Assembly: GCF_003762905.1 (NCBI RefSeq)
Contig: NZ_RJKS01000004.1
Coordinates: 544,595 to 608,594 of the forward strand
Direction of reading: 5' to 3'
DNA length: 64,000 nucleotides
Source of the DNA: Curtobacterium sp. ZW137
GTDB taxonomy: Bacteria > Actinomycetota > Actinomycetes > Actinomycetales > Microbacteriaceae
Position 1 is the first letter of the stretch, and the number at the start of each line of letters is the position of its first letter. Positions 1 through 7,596 of the stretch are shown here, piece by piece. The position numbers and the translations under genes are program-made. A model generated the notes under the pieces. The model saw only the letters and a program-made list of their open reading frames with translations, had not been told where the DNA came from and searched no databases.

Positions 1-796
1 TCTCAGGGTCGAGGTCGTCGCTGATGAGCCCGGTCGAGATCGTGTACCCGCCGAGGCCGATCATGAGGTTGAAGATCGTCGCCCGGTCCGAGACGCGGAT
101 CTCCCGCTTGCTGGACATCGTCGACAGGATCTCCTCGGAAAGGTAGAAGGAGTTGTTCGCGCCCTGGTCGAAGGTCAGCCGAGGCAGGTCCGCGAGGTCG
201 GCGAGGGTCGCCCGCTTCCGTGACGCGAGCGGGTTCCGCCGGGCCACGAAGATGTGCGGCTCCGCGACGAACAGCGGTGTGAACACGACCCCGGCGTCCC
301 GCAGCAGCTTCCCGAGGACCTGCCGGTTGAAGTCGTTGCGGTAGAGGATGCCGACCTCGCTCCGCAGCGTGCGCACGTCCTCGATGATGTCCCACGTGCG
401 CGTCTCACGGAGCGAGAACTCGTACTCGTCCGCCGCCGCTCCTTCGACCATCCGGACGAATGCCTCCACCGCGAACGAGTAGTGCTGCGCGGACACCCCG
501 AGCAGACGACGCGACGGCTGCCCTCCGACGTACCGCTGCTCGAGGAGGGAGACCTGCTCGACCACCTGTCGGGCGTACCCGAGGAACTCGACACCGTCGA
601 CGGTGAGGACGACACCCCGCGCCGAACGCACGAAGAGCGCCCGGCCGATCCGAGCCTCCAGGTCCTTCATCGCCGCGGACAGCGTCGGCTGCGCGACGTA
701 GAGGAGATCGGCTGCCGCGCTGATCGAGCCCTCCGTCGCGACCTCGATGAAGTAGCGGAGCTGCTGCAGGGTGATGTCGTTCGAGACACGGGCCAT
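1..796 (-). CDS. LysR-family transcriptional regulator (3' end outside window)
   Basis: The frame opens at an ATG (796-794) with an N-terminal winged helix-turn-helix (residues about 10-65, LQQLRYFIEVATEGSISAAA, then QPTLSAAMKDLEARIG). The start of a LysR substrate-binding domain follows (FVARRNPLA, LTFDQGANNSFYLSEEIL). Only 265 residues are present; LysR proteins are usually about 300, so roughly 35 residues lie beyond base 1. It is divergent from mesX-mesD with a 120-bp gap that carries ATAG/CTAT half-sites, so it most likely controls those methionine-synthesis genes. That role is inferred from position; the effector cannot be read from the sequence. Confidence 0.9.
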   Translation of the reverse strand, partial: MARVSNDITLQQLRYFIEVATEGSISAAADLLYVAQPTLSAAMKDLEARIGRALFVRSARGVVLTVDGVEFLGYARQVVEQVSLLEQRYVGGQPSRRLLGVSAQHYSFAVEAFVRMVEGAAADEYEFSLRETRTWDIIEDVRTLRSEVGILYRNDFNRQVLGKLLRDAGVVFTPLFVAEPHIFVARRNPLASRKRATLADLADLPRLTFDQGANNSFYLSEEILSTMSSKREIRVSDRATIFNLMIGLGGYTISTGLISDDLDPE

Positions 797-821
797 AGGC
801 GGAGGCTATACCAACGCATAG
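795..821. promoter_or_regulatory. Candidate LysR operator: ATAG/CTAT half-sites
   Basis: ATAG (795-798), CTAT (806-809) and ATAG (818-821) are spaced by 7 and 8 bases. The first pair forms the T-N11-A dyad typical of LysR-type regulators. The first half-site overlaps the regulator's own start codon, which would fit autorepression plus control of the divergent mesX-mesD unit. Confidence 0.45.
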
Positions 822-916
822 CGTCTGGGGATTACCCGATGGCCCCTGATTCCCGGCATCATCGAGGTACCCCCTTCCCCAGTGCTCACGGGCGCTCGAC
901 GTACGGATTGCCGACC

Positions 917-1900
917 ATGGCGAACGACCTCACCTTCAGCATCACCAGGACCCGCTTCGACGAGGACTACTCGCCCGCGGACAGCTCCCGGCTGACCACG
1001 AACTTCGCCAACCTGGCGCGCGGCGAGCACCGTCAGCAGAACCTCCGCAGCGCGCTCGCCATGATCGACCGTCGCTGCAACGACCTGGCGGTCGGCGACC
1101 CTTCCGGGGACCGGTACCGCACCGAGCTCGACATCGTCTCGGTCACGGCGCACTTCGTCGACGGAAGCGAGGACGGGGAGTTCCCCCTGCTCGAGATGCT
1201 CGACGTCGCGATCCTCGACCAACACACCGGGGAACGCCACCAGGGCATCCTGGGCAACAACTTCTCGTCGTACCTGCGCGACTACGACTTCGCGGTCCTG
1301 CTGCCGTCGCTCGACAAGAGCGCCGGCCTCCCTTCCGACTTCGGGCACCTGCACGGGCAGCTCTTCCAGCGCTTCCTGGAGTCGGACGCCTTCCGCTCGA
1401 ACTTCGACCTGGAGCCCGTCGTCTGCATCAGCGTCTCGACGAGCCAGACCTACCGGCAGTCCGAGTACGTCCACCCGGTCCTCGGCGCCGAGTACCTGCA
1501 CGAGCACTCCTCGCTCACCGACGACTACTTCGGTCGGATGGGGATGCAGGTGCGCTACTTCATGCCTGCCGGCGGGAAGGCGCCGCTGGCGTTCTACACG
1601 CGCGGCGACCTGGTCAGCGACTACTCGGACCTGGCGCTCATCGGCACGATCAGCACCATGGAGACGTTCCAGCGGATCTACCGGCCGGAGATCTACAACG
1701 CGAACACGGCCGCGCCGAGCACCTATCGCCCGAGCCTTGCGCACACGGACTACTCCACGCCCGATGTCTCCTACGACCGCGAGGAACGGAGCCGCCTCGC
1801 CGTCACGCAGGGCCGGTACACCGAGGAGCACCTCGTGAAGCCGCACCGGGCACTCCTCGAGCGGTGGGCCGCCGCCGGCGCCGCCGTCCCTTCGCTCTGA
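917..1900 (+). CDS. mesX: MesX (DUF1852), partner protein of methionine synthase MesD
   Basis: This 327-residue soluble protein begins MANDLTFSITRTRFDEDY and has the DUF1852 look throughout (LGNNFSSYLRDYDFAVLLPS, YRQSEYVHPVLGAEYLHEHS). In characterised bacteria DUF1852 proteins (MesX) are needed by MesD, a short cobalamin-independent methionine synthase that works aerobically without the folate-binding domain. Here it sits 32 bp ahead of mesD on the same strand, the arrangement expected for the pair. The frame is open further upstream but that part lies over the LysR gene and its promoter, so the ATG at 917 was chosen. No clear Shine-Dalgarno precedes it. Confidence 0.85.
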   Translation: MANDLTFSITRTRFDEDYSPADSSRLTTNFANLARGEHRQQNLRSALAMIDRRCNDLAVGDPSGDRYRTELDIVSVTAHFVDGSEDGEFPLLEMLDVAILDQHTGERHQGILGNNFSSYLRDYDFAVLLPSLDKSAGLPSDFGHLHGQLFQRFLESDAFRSNFDLEPVVCISVSTSQTYRQSEYVHPVLGAEYLHEHSSLTDDYFGRMGMQVRYFMPAGGKAPLAFYTRGDLVSDYSDLALIGTISTMETFQRIYRPEIYNANTAAPSTYRPSLAHTDYSTPDVSYDREERSRLAVTQGRYTEEHLVKPHRALLERWAAAGAAVPSL

Positions 1901-1932
1901 CCGACACCCCACTCGACAGGAATCCCATCCGC

Positions 1933-2982
1933 ATGAGCACTCTCCTGCCCACTTCGATCGTCGGCAGCCTGCCGAAACCGTCCTGGCTCGCCGAGCCCGA
2001 GAAGCTCTGGTCCCCCTGGCAGCTGGAGGGCGCAGCGCTCACCGAGGGCAAGCAGGACGCACTCCGGGCGGCCGTCCACGAGCAGGAGCGGCACGGCATC
2101 GACATCGTCAGCGACGGCGAGCAGACCCGCCAGCACTTCGTCACGACGTTCATCGAGCACCTGGACGGCGTCGACCTCGAGCGCAAGGAGACCGTCCGGA
2201 TCCGTGACCGGTACGACGCGGCCGTCCCCACCGTCGTCGGTGCCGTGAGCCGCCGGGCGCCGGTGTTCGTCGAGGACGCTGCGTTCCTGCGAGCCCAGAC
2301 CGACCGTCCGATCAAGTGGGCGCTCCCCGGCCCGATGACGATGATCGACACCCTCTCCGACCAGCACTACAAGAGCCGGGAGAAGCTGGCGTGGGAGTTC
2401 GCCACGATCCTGAACCAGGAGGCGCGCGAACTCGAAGCCGCCGGCGTCGACATCATCCAGTTCGACGAGCCCGCGTTCACCGTCTTCCACGACGAGGTGC
2501 AGGACTGGGGCGTGGCCGCGCTCGAGCGCGCGGCGGAGGGCCTCCGTGCGCAGACCGCCGTGCACATCTGTTACGGCTACGGCATCGAGGCGAACAACAA
2601 CTGGAAGGCGACGCTCGGGGCGGAGTGGCGCCAGTACGAGCAGTCGTTCCCGCTGCTGCAGCAGTCATCGATCGACATCGTCTCGCTCGAGTGCATCCAC
2701 TCCCACGTGCCGCTCGAGCTCGTCGAGCTCATCCGCGGGAAGAAGGTCATGCTCGGGGCGATCGACGTCGCGACCGAGACCGTGGAGACGCCCGAGGAGG
2801 TCGCCGAGGTGCTGCGTCGGGCCCTCGAGTTCGTCGACGCGGACAAGCTCATCCCCAGCTCCAACTGCGGCATGGCTCCGCTGGCGCGGGGTGCTGCGCT
2901 GGACAAGCTCGGCGCGCTGTCCGCCGGGGCGGACATCGTGCGGGCAGAGCTCGTCGGCGCCGCAGTCCCGTCGGCACACTGA
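1933..2982 (+). CDS. mesD: MesD-type core methionine synthase (MetE C-terminal domain protein)
   Basis: The 349-residue protein equals only the catalytic C-terminal half of MetE and lacks the N-terminal folate half. Zinc ligands are visible: H211 and C213 (AVHICYGYG), E253 (SLECIHS) and C312 (SSNCGMAP). The substrate-side FDEP motif lies at 177-180. It transfers a methyl group to homocysteine; for the MesD family the donor is not methyl-tetrahydrofolate polyglutamate and is still unsettled. It follows mesX directly, and the start ATG is the one next to STLLPTSIVGSLPKPSW, the conserved N-terminus of MetE-C proteins. A strong hairpin follows the stop codon. Confidence 0.85.
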   Translation: MSTLLPTSIVGSLPKPSWLAEPEKLWSPWQLEGAALTEGKQDALRAAVHEQERHGIDIVSDGEQTRQHFVTTFIEHLDGVDLERKETVRIRDRYDAAVPTVVGAVSRRAPVFVEDAAFLRAQTDRPIKWALPGPMTMIDTLSDQHYKSREKLAWEFATILNQEARELEAAGVDIIQFDEPAFTVFHDEVQDWGVAALERAAEGLRAQTAVHICYGYGIEANNNWKATLGAEWRQYEQSFPLLQQSSIDIVSLECIHSHVPLELVELIRGKKVMLGAIDVATETVETPEEVAEVLRRALEFVDADKLIPSSNCGMAPLARGAALDKLGALSAGADIVRAELVGAAVPSAH

Positions 2983-2997
2983 CCACTGCGAGACACC

Positions 2998-3033
2998 ACG
3001 GCGGCTCTCTTCCGGAAGGAGTAGAGCCGCCGT
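2998..3033 (+). terminator. Hairpin terminator after mesD
   Basis: Perfect 11-bp stem ACGGCGGCTCT / AGAGCCGCCGT (2998-3008 with 3023-3033) and a 14-base loop, 16 bases after the mesD stop. There is no U-tract, as is common in actinobacteria. Confidence 0.7.
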
Positions 3034-3124
3034 TCGCGTTGCGTCCGCCCCGTGCGCGGCTCTCGATCCGGCCTGGAGGCGCGGCTTCTGTCCGGCCGAC
3101 AGGTCGCGTTGGTACTGGTGTCAC

Positions 3125-3640
3125 CTCCCACCGCCCCGCTCGTGCCGCACGTCCTGCTGGATGAGCGCCGTGGCGATCTTGTCTGTCGCGTGCGACGCCT
3201 TCGCGCGCGCGTGGACCGCGGTGGTGACTCCTGCCGCGTTGGCGATGACTGCGCCTGCTGTCCTCACCTCGCCGTTGATCCAGACCGATGCCCCTTCCCG
3301 CTGCCAGCTCACCGTGCGGGAGTGCCCAGCGCCGGGCTCGAGCGCCCAGTCGGCGTAGCGGCAAAGATCGGCACGGGTCGGCGAACAGGCGGTTGCGCAT
3401 CATTGCCGGAAGCCGAGGCAATCCCGAGGTGTGGTGGATGAGATCACCAACAGTCATCTCGGCATCGGGGACGCTGGGGAGGTAGTGCGCGACCGGCCGC
3501 TCGATCTCGACTGTGAGCCAGGCCGTCGTCCCCACGAGTCCCTTCATGATGCTCCCCCACTCGAGCATCGAAGCGGTGGCGTACGGCCCGCGGGGCTCGC
3601 GGACAGTTCGCCAGCCGTGGGCCGTACGAAAACCTGCGCG
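3125..3640 (-). pseudogene. Remnant of a serine beta-lactamase-like hydrolase gene
   Basis: Read on the minus strand, about 3640-3370 gives MLEWGSIMKGLVGTTAW, then PVAHYLPSVPDAEMTVGD and LIHHTSGLPRLPA. These correspond to the SxxK catalytic motif (SIMK) and the HTSGLP segment of class C beta-lactamase/esterase-type hydrolases. After NRLFADP the reading jumps to another frame: RYADWALEPGAGHSRTVSWQ, then REGASVWINGEVRTAGAVIAN, matching the C-terminal end of such proteins. The YxN region between them is missing, and part of the segment after SIMK also looks deleted. The coordinates are approximate. No intact protein can be made. Confidence 0.55.
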
Positions 3641-4042
3641 CCAGAGCCCGGAGCTATCAAGCGGACTCCGCACTGCGCCCCTCCCTCTGCGAACGGGCCA
3701 GAACCCCACCCTCGAAGCACCGCGTGTTGTTTGACATACTCATGTATCGATCCGGTGCAGGCTGGATGACCACCGGTCGTCTCTGCCCCTCTGGCCCGAG
3801 TCGGGAAGGACAATCCTCATGCGTGCAGCTCACTGTCGAGCAGCGGGAGGGGCTCGTTCGGTCTGGCGAAGCGGCCAGAGTGCGTTCCGGCCAACCCATC
3901 GGAGAGCCCGGTGCACCACCTGAATTCGTCGCCGCTGTTGGCGAGGTGTACCGACTATGGGACCGCGACTGGCATTCGGTGCCATCCCGGTGATGGCGAG
4001 ACGGTTGAAGCTGCCCTCGGTTTGCACCATCCTCACGGCGCC
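3641..4042. other. About 400 bp without a recognisable gene
   Basis: Short open frames occur on both strands but none has recognisable motifs, a convincing ribosome-binding site or a consistent codon pattern. This is the left flank of the IS110-type element and next to a decayed gene, so it may be remnant DNA. Confidence 0.5.
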
Positions 4043-4079
4043 GCGGTCAGCAAGTGTTCCAAGAGATGACCGCTGAACG

Positions 4080-4365
4080 ATCGGCTATCTCTAATGGTTC
4101 TTGGTCGGCCTGGGGTCGGCTGACAGGCTGGCACCGGTCCCGGCTCGTGGTGTGACTCTTCGGCTATCTGCCCGTCGTTATGACGTGGCATTGTCTCGAC
4201 TCGTCCGCTGCGGGAGACGGGGCTGGTGCCGGCCCGTCCGCTGCGATGGCTTGATAGAAGGTCGTCCAACCAGTCACCTGGTTGTGACTCGTTAGAGATC
4301 CGCCCCGCAACGACTCTCCCCGGGCCAGGCACCAACACGGTTCCCGTCTTGGAAGGAGTCCCGCA
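4080..4365 (+). ncRNA. Candidate bridge RNA region of the IS110 element
   Basis: The noncoding 5' end of the element contains foldable segments. A 7-bp hairpin CAACCAG-TCAC-CTGGTTG lies at 4267-4284, and CTGGCACC near 4128 can pair with GGTGCCGG near 4226. The 11-mer CGTCCGCTGCG occurs twice (4202-4212 and 4235-4245). Characterised IS110 elements such as IS621 encode a structured bridge RNA in exactly this place, with one loop guiding to the donor DNA and one to the target. The guide loops were not resolved; the exact RNA ends are unknown. Confidence 0.4.
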
Positions 4366-5415
4366 ATGCCCATCGTCGCAGACGAGTACACGCACGTCAT
4401 CGGCGTCGACACGCACGCCAAAACACACACCTACGTCATCCTCGACACCCGCACCGGCGGCATCAACGACACCGCGACGTTCCCGACAAATCCGGCTGGC
4501 CTTGCTCGCGCCCTGGCCTGGCTCGATCGTCGAACATCCGCCGGGCGGCTCGCGGCCGTCGAAGGGACCAGCTCCTACGGAGCATCCCTGACCGAAGCGC
4601 TGCGGCAAGCCGCTATCCCCGTAGTCGAAGCGCAACCACCACGACGAGCCGACCGTGGATCTCGCGGGAAGTCCGACACCATCGACGCCGAAGCTGCAGC
4701 TCGTGCCGTGCTGCGCACTGACACCGCACTGCTGTCCTGGCCCAGGACCGGCAAGATCCGGTCGGCGCTGCGCGTGTTGCTGGCTGCCCGGAGATCGATG
4801 GACGGTCAACGCACCGCGAGCCGCAACGCGCTCACCGCGCTGCTCCGCACCATCGACCTCGGCATCGACGCTCGGCGTCCGCTGACGGACACGCAGATCA
4901 CCGTGATCGCAGCATGGCGGCAGCACCCCAGCGACGACATCGACAAGGTCATCGCTCGCGGCGAAGCGGTTCGCCTAGCCCGCGACGTCATTGACCTGAC
5001 CGGCAAGCTCAACGCGAATTACAACGCACTCGAGCAATACGTCTCCGCACTCGCGCCTACGGTGATGGACATCGCTGGAGTCGGGCCGGTCTCAGCGGCT
5101 GTATTCCTCACCGCGTACTCACATGTCGGCCGAGTCCGCAGCGAGGCTGCGTTCGCGTCCCTCGCAGGCGCGGCCCCGATCCCCGCTTCGAGCGGCAACA
5201 CCAACAGGAACCGACTGAATCGGCACGGCGACCGACGGCTCAACTCCGCGCTCGAGACGGTCGCCCGTGTCCGGCTCTCCTACGACCCGAACACTCGCGC
5301 CTACAAGCAACGCCGCCTCGCCGAAGGGAAGACCACGAGAGAAATCAAGCGCATGCTCAAGCGCTACATCGCCCGACAGATCTACCGCCACCTCACCGCC
5401 ACCATGACCGCCTGA
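4366..5415 (+). CDS. IS110-family transposase (DEDD/serine recombinase)
   Basis: 349 residues, a normal length. The N-terminal RuvC-like DEDD domain shows D15 (GVDTHAK), E66 (AVEGTSSYG) and D104/D107 (KSDTIDAEAA). A helical linker follows, then the C-terminal Transposase_20 domain with VMDIAGVGPVSAAVFL (helix-hairpin-helix-like) and PASSGNTNR, which holds the expected catalytic serine (S275 or S276). All key residues are present and there is no frameshift, so the element could be active. The start ATG follows GGAAGGAG. A large open frame on the opposite strand is a high-GC shadow. Confidence 0.93.
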   Translation: MPIVADEYTHVIGVDTHAKTHTYVILDTRTGGINDTATFPTNPAGLARALAWLDRRTSAGRLAAVEGTSSYGASLTEALRQAAIPVVEAQPPRRADRGSRGKSDTIDAEAAARAVLRTDTALLSWPRTGKIRSALRVLLAARRSMDGQRTASRNALTALLRTIDLGIDARRPLTDTQITVIAAWRQHPSDDIDKVIARGEAVRLARDVIDLTGKLNANYNALEQYVSALAPTVMDIAGVGPVSAAVFLTAYSHVGRVRSEAAFASLAGAAPIPASSGNTNRNRLNRHGDRRLNSALETVARVRLSYDPNTRAYKQRRLAEGKTTREIKRMLKRYIARQIYRHLTATMTA

Positions 5416-5432
5416 CGCACACCGGCGAGGTT

Positions 5433-5657
5433 TCAGCTCGGTCGCAGGAACACTGAGATCAGCAACACGGCGATACCGATCCAGATCAGGCCGATTGCAG
5501 GCCCTTTGAGGAGATCCGCTTGGAAACGGCCGTCCTCGTCACGGCTACGACTGACAGCATTCAGCAGGTCCGCAAGGACGCCTGGCCGAATGAACAAAAG
5601 AACCCCAACCGCGATCGCTGCCGGGCCGAGAATGAGACCCGGTACCCACATCGTCAC
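5433..5657 (-). CDS. Small two-helix membrane protein
   Basis: 74 residues with two clear hydrophobic segments (WVPGLILGPAAIAVGVLLFI and GPAIGLIWIGIAVLLISVFL) joined by a charged loop (SRSRDEDGRFQ). The start is GTG at 5657, overlapping the stop of the upstream gene by 4 bases; an ATG two codons later is an alternative. The function is unknown. It forms a pair with the next minus-strand membrane protein and its stop lies just beyond the IS right end. Confidence 0.65.
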   Translation of the reverse strand: MTMWVPGLILGPAAIAVGVLLFIRPGVLADLLNAVSRSRDEDGRFQADLLKGPAIGLIWIGIAVLLISVFLRPS

Positions 5658-5944
5658 TCCTTGTCGCGTGGACGAAGCCCCACGGGCGCGTCGCTGTGAG
5701 CGCGCTCGACATCTTCTCCGCCTTGGCGGTATCGCCTACGCGCGAGCTGCTGGCGGAGCTTGTAGATGAAGGTTGCTTCGAGGAAACCGGCCAGGGCCAG
5801 CGCAGCGATCGCGAAGAGCACGTTGGCCGGGGCTTGCGCCTGATTGAAAACGATGATCGGCAAACCGACCACGAAGGCCGCGCCCACGAAGACATTGATC
5901 CACGCGCCCACGAGACCGCCCGGCGCGTCAGGCACTCCATCCAT
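5654..5944 (-). CDS. Small membrane protein
   Basis: 96 residues from the ATG at 5944 (MDGVPDAPGGLVGAW). Two hydrophobic stretches (INVFVGAAFVVGLPIIVFN and NVLFAIAALALAGFLEATFI) are followed by a basic, charged cytoplasmic tail (KLRQQLARRRYRQGGEDVER). The frame stays open to 6028 but that would overlap the end of the VOC gene. It overlaps the following 74-residue membrane protein by 4 bases, suggesting translational coupling. No family recognised. Confidence 0.6.
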   Translation of the reverse strand: MDGVPDAPGGLVGAWINVFVGAAFVVGLPIIVFNQAQAPANVLFAIAALALAGFLEATFIYKLRQQLARRRYRQGGEDVERAHSDAPVGLRPRDKE

Positions 5945-6020
5945 CCATCGATCCGGCACCAGCCAGACGCTACTCCCTGTGTCCCCGCCGGCAGGGGCAC
6001 AGCCCCGCTGAGGGTTGACC

Positions 6021-6470
6021 TCACCCATAGAAGGGTCGAGACGGGGTGCGCGGTGTGACGAAGATGCAGAACGGATGCCCGGAGGGGTCAGCGAAGACGA
6101 TGAGGGGTTCGGCGGTGTCGGCGGACCGGTCCGTCAGGACTACCGCTCCGAGGCGTAGGGCACGAGTCCGCTGCTGTTCGAGGGCTGTTGTTGAGTCCAC
6201 GGTCAGGTCGAGGTGGAGCATCTGCGGGGGTGAGCCTGTCGGCCACTGTGGTCGTGGCAGGTCAGGAGCGAGTTGGAAGGCCAGGCGGCGAGTTCCGTCG
6301 TCGGCGGTGAGCACCAACCACTCGGGCTGCTCCGACTCATCGGCGGCGGGCGCGTCCCCATCGCGGTACCGGAGTCCCAGCAGTGACCGGTAGAACTCGG
6401 CCAGCTCGCGTGGTGCAGGGGTGTCGATGACGGTCTGCAGGAGGTGTGGGACGTCGTCCGAGGAGGGCAT
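6021..6470 (-). CDS. VOC-family (glyoxalase-like) protein
   Basis: 149 residues from the ATG at 6470 (MPSSDDVPHLLQTVIDTPAP); an in-frame ATG nine codons upstream is possible. The fold is shown by ELAEFYRSLLGLRY near the N-terminus, QMLHLDLTV mid-protein and VFADPSGHPFCIF at the end, the pattern of single-domain VOC proteins that bind a metal and a small substrate. A specific substrate cannot be assigned. Divergent from the gene at 6550. Confidence 0.8.
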   Translation of the reverse strand: MPSSDDVPHLLQTVIDTPAPRELAEFYRSLLGLRYRDGDAPAADESEQPEWLVLTADDGTRRLAFQLAPDLPRPQWPTGSPPQMLHLDLTVDSTTALEQQRTRALRLGAVVLTDRSADTAEPLIVFADPSGHPFCIFVTPRTPSRPFYG

Positions 6471-6549
6471 GCCCCTGTCTACCGTCCGGACCGCCATCCT
6501 CCACCGAGACCGACCGAGGCAAGATCGACCAGAGGCGTAAGGTGCCGTC

Positions 6550-6915
6550 GTGGCTGCTTGGGAAGTTCTCTGGAGCGATCAACCGACTTCGGACAAATTG
6601 TCGATCACATCCTGCACGTTGATTCGCCGGACCGGCCTGGCGTACGACGTCGACATCGCGTTCTCGACTACTGATTCTCCGGACCGTCAGCTGCTGCATC
6701 GTTCATCGGGTCGGCAGCGTCCCCTGGCCGACGGAGGTACTCGCGAGTTCTCCGTCACACTCCCCGGTGCTGACCTCACAGATGTTCCAGATGGTCCGAT
6801 TCGATTCAGCGCACCGAAGGCCACCCCAACTACAGCGCTCGTCGTGACTGTGATCTGGGCAGACGAGGCTGGTGGCGCCCGTAAGGAACAGTCCTTTATT
6901 CACGGACACAGCTAG
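6550..6915 (+). CDS. Hypothetical protein
   Basis: 121 residues with a GTG start, no transmembrane segment and no recognised motif. The C-terminal half (REFSVTLPGADLTDVPDGPI, TALVVTVIWADEAGGARKEQ) looks like beta-strand-rich soluble protein. The ribosome-binding site is weak and the GC content at third positions is lower than in the core genes, in keeping with the accessory region. It could be spurious, but it fills the space between two genes without overlap. Confidence 0.45.
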   Translation: MAAWEVLWSDQPTSDKLSITSCTLIRRTGLAYDVDIAFSTTDSPDRQLLHRSSGRQRPLADGGTREFSVTLPGADLTDVPDGPIRFSAPKATPTTALVVTVIWADEAGGARKEQSFIHGHS

Positions 6916-6934
6916 CGTCTGACACGGGGCGGTC

Positions 6935-6940
6935 TAATAT
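6935..6940 (+). promoter_or_regulatory. TANNNT -10 element for leaderless transcript
   Basis: TAATAT ends 7 bases before the ATG at 6948, so transcription would start at or next to the start codon. No good -35 was identified. Confidence 0.4.
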
Positions 6941-6947
6941 CAAGCGC

Positions 6948-7190
6948 ATGATCGAGACAACGCGGCGCAGCCTTCTCGAACGACTCGTCGGACGGCCACT
7001 ACCGTGGCTTGTTTGGGCCTGGGTTGTCTTGGCCGCTATCTGGATCTCCCTCGCGTTCGCCGAACCGTCCGGTCTCCACACCTTCCTGGCGATCGCGTGG
7101 ACGGTCCTTGCCGCCGTCCAGCTCGGTACGGCCTACTACCGTCGGCGGCAGGAACAGCGGCGCATACACGAAGGTCCCGATACTCACTAG
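6948..7190 (+). CDS. Small two-helix membrane protein
   Basis: 80 residues with two hydrophobic segments (WLVWAWVVLAAIWISLAFA and TFLAIAWTVLAAVQLGTAYY) and a basic C-terminal tail (RRRQEQRRIHEGPDTH). The ATG lies directly after a TAATAT -10 box, so the mRNA is probably leaderless. No family recognised; it is one of several short membrane proteins between 5.4 and 11.4 kb. Confidence 0.65.
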   Translation: MIETTRRSLLERLVGRPLPWLVWAWVVLAAIWISLAFAEPSGLHTFLAIAWTVLAAVQLGTAYYRRRQEQRRIHEGPDTH

Positions 7191-7287
7191 GAGCGTCAAG
7201 AGCCTTCGCGACGGCACTCCGTCACGTGAAGACTTGCTGCCGCGGCTCACTGATCGGTGCGACCACTCGCCTTCGCGTAGATCATCG

Positions 7288-7315
7288 CGTCCGATAGACG
7301 ATCCACCATCGGACG
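7288..7315. repeat. Dispersed palindromic repeat, copy A
   Basis: CGTCCGATAGACGATCCACC followed by ATCGGACG. The outer arms CGTCCGAT/ATCGGACG are complementary. It lies between two convergent genes and aligns with copy B at 8138. Confidence 0.6.
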
Positions 7316-7326
7316 CTTTGGGCGGG

Positions 7327-7521
7327 TCAGTACTTGCCCCGACGGTAAGCGACATACAGAAGCGCGAGCATGCCGACGCCCAGGGCGAGAAGCACCCCTC
7401 CGATCCAGGCCGCCGACGGGTTCGAGACGAGGATGCAGAATCCACCGACAACAACGACAGCAGCTATTACCGTTCGTGATCCCATCTGAAAGGTCCACCC
7501 GGGGTCACCACGTTGCGTCAT
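7327..7521 (-). CDS. Small membrane protein
   Basis: 64 residues (or 52 from the internal ATG at 7485, MGSRTVIAAVVVV). Two hydrophobic helices (VIAAVVVVGGFCILV and WIGGVLLALGVGMLALLYVAY) are followed by RRGKY. It is convergent with the 80-residue membrane protein, with a palindromic repeat between them. Function unknown. Confidence 0.55.
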   Translation of the reverse strand: MTQRGDPGWTFQMGSRTVIAAVVVVGGFCILVSNPSAAWIGGVLLALGVGMLALLYVAYRRGKY

Positions 7522-7596
7522 ACCGTGGACGGTACGCGCGTCGAGTGAGTCAGCGGGGTCGCGTCGGTCGGGTTCGGTGGCCGATCCTCATGCGGA

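Larger units (their letters stand above)
4060..5432 (+). mobile_element. IS110-family insertion sequence (ends inferred)
   Basis: A full-length IS110-type DEDD recombinase gene (4366-5415) has about 300 bases of noncoding DNA on its 5' side and only 17 bases before the next stop codon on its 3' side. That asymmetry is typical of the IS110 subgroup (long left end carrying the guide RNA, short right end). IS110 elements have no terminal inverted repeats and usually no target duplication, so exact ends cannot be read here and the limits are estimates. The element lies between a decayed gene and a row of small membrane-protein genes. Confidence 0.6.

Noticed and set aside
254..916. Open frame continuing upstream of mesX on the plus strand
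   Set aside because: It lies antisense to the LysR gene and crosses the divergent promoter. Family start and operator position place the start at 917.
4033..4926. 297-codon open frame on the minus strand across the IS110 element
   Set aside because: Antisense to the transposase N-terminus; the translated product has no motif and is a high-GC shadow.
5416..5660. Search for terminal inverted repeats or a target duplication of the IS110 element
   Set aside because: None was found, and the family is not expected to have them; exact ends are therefore left open.
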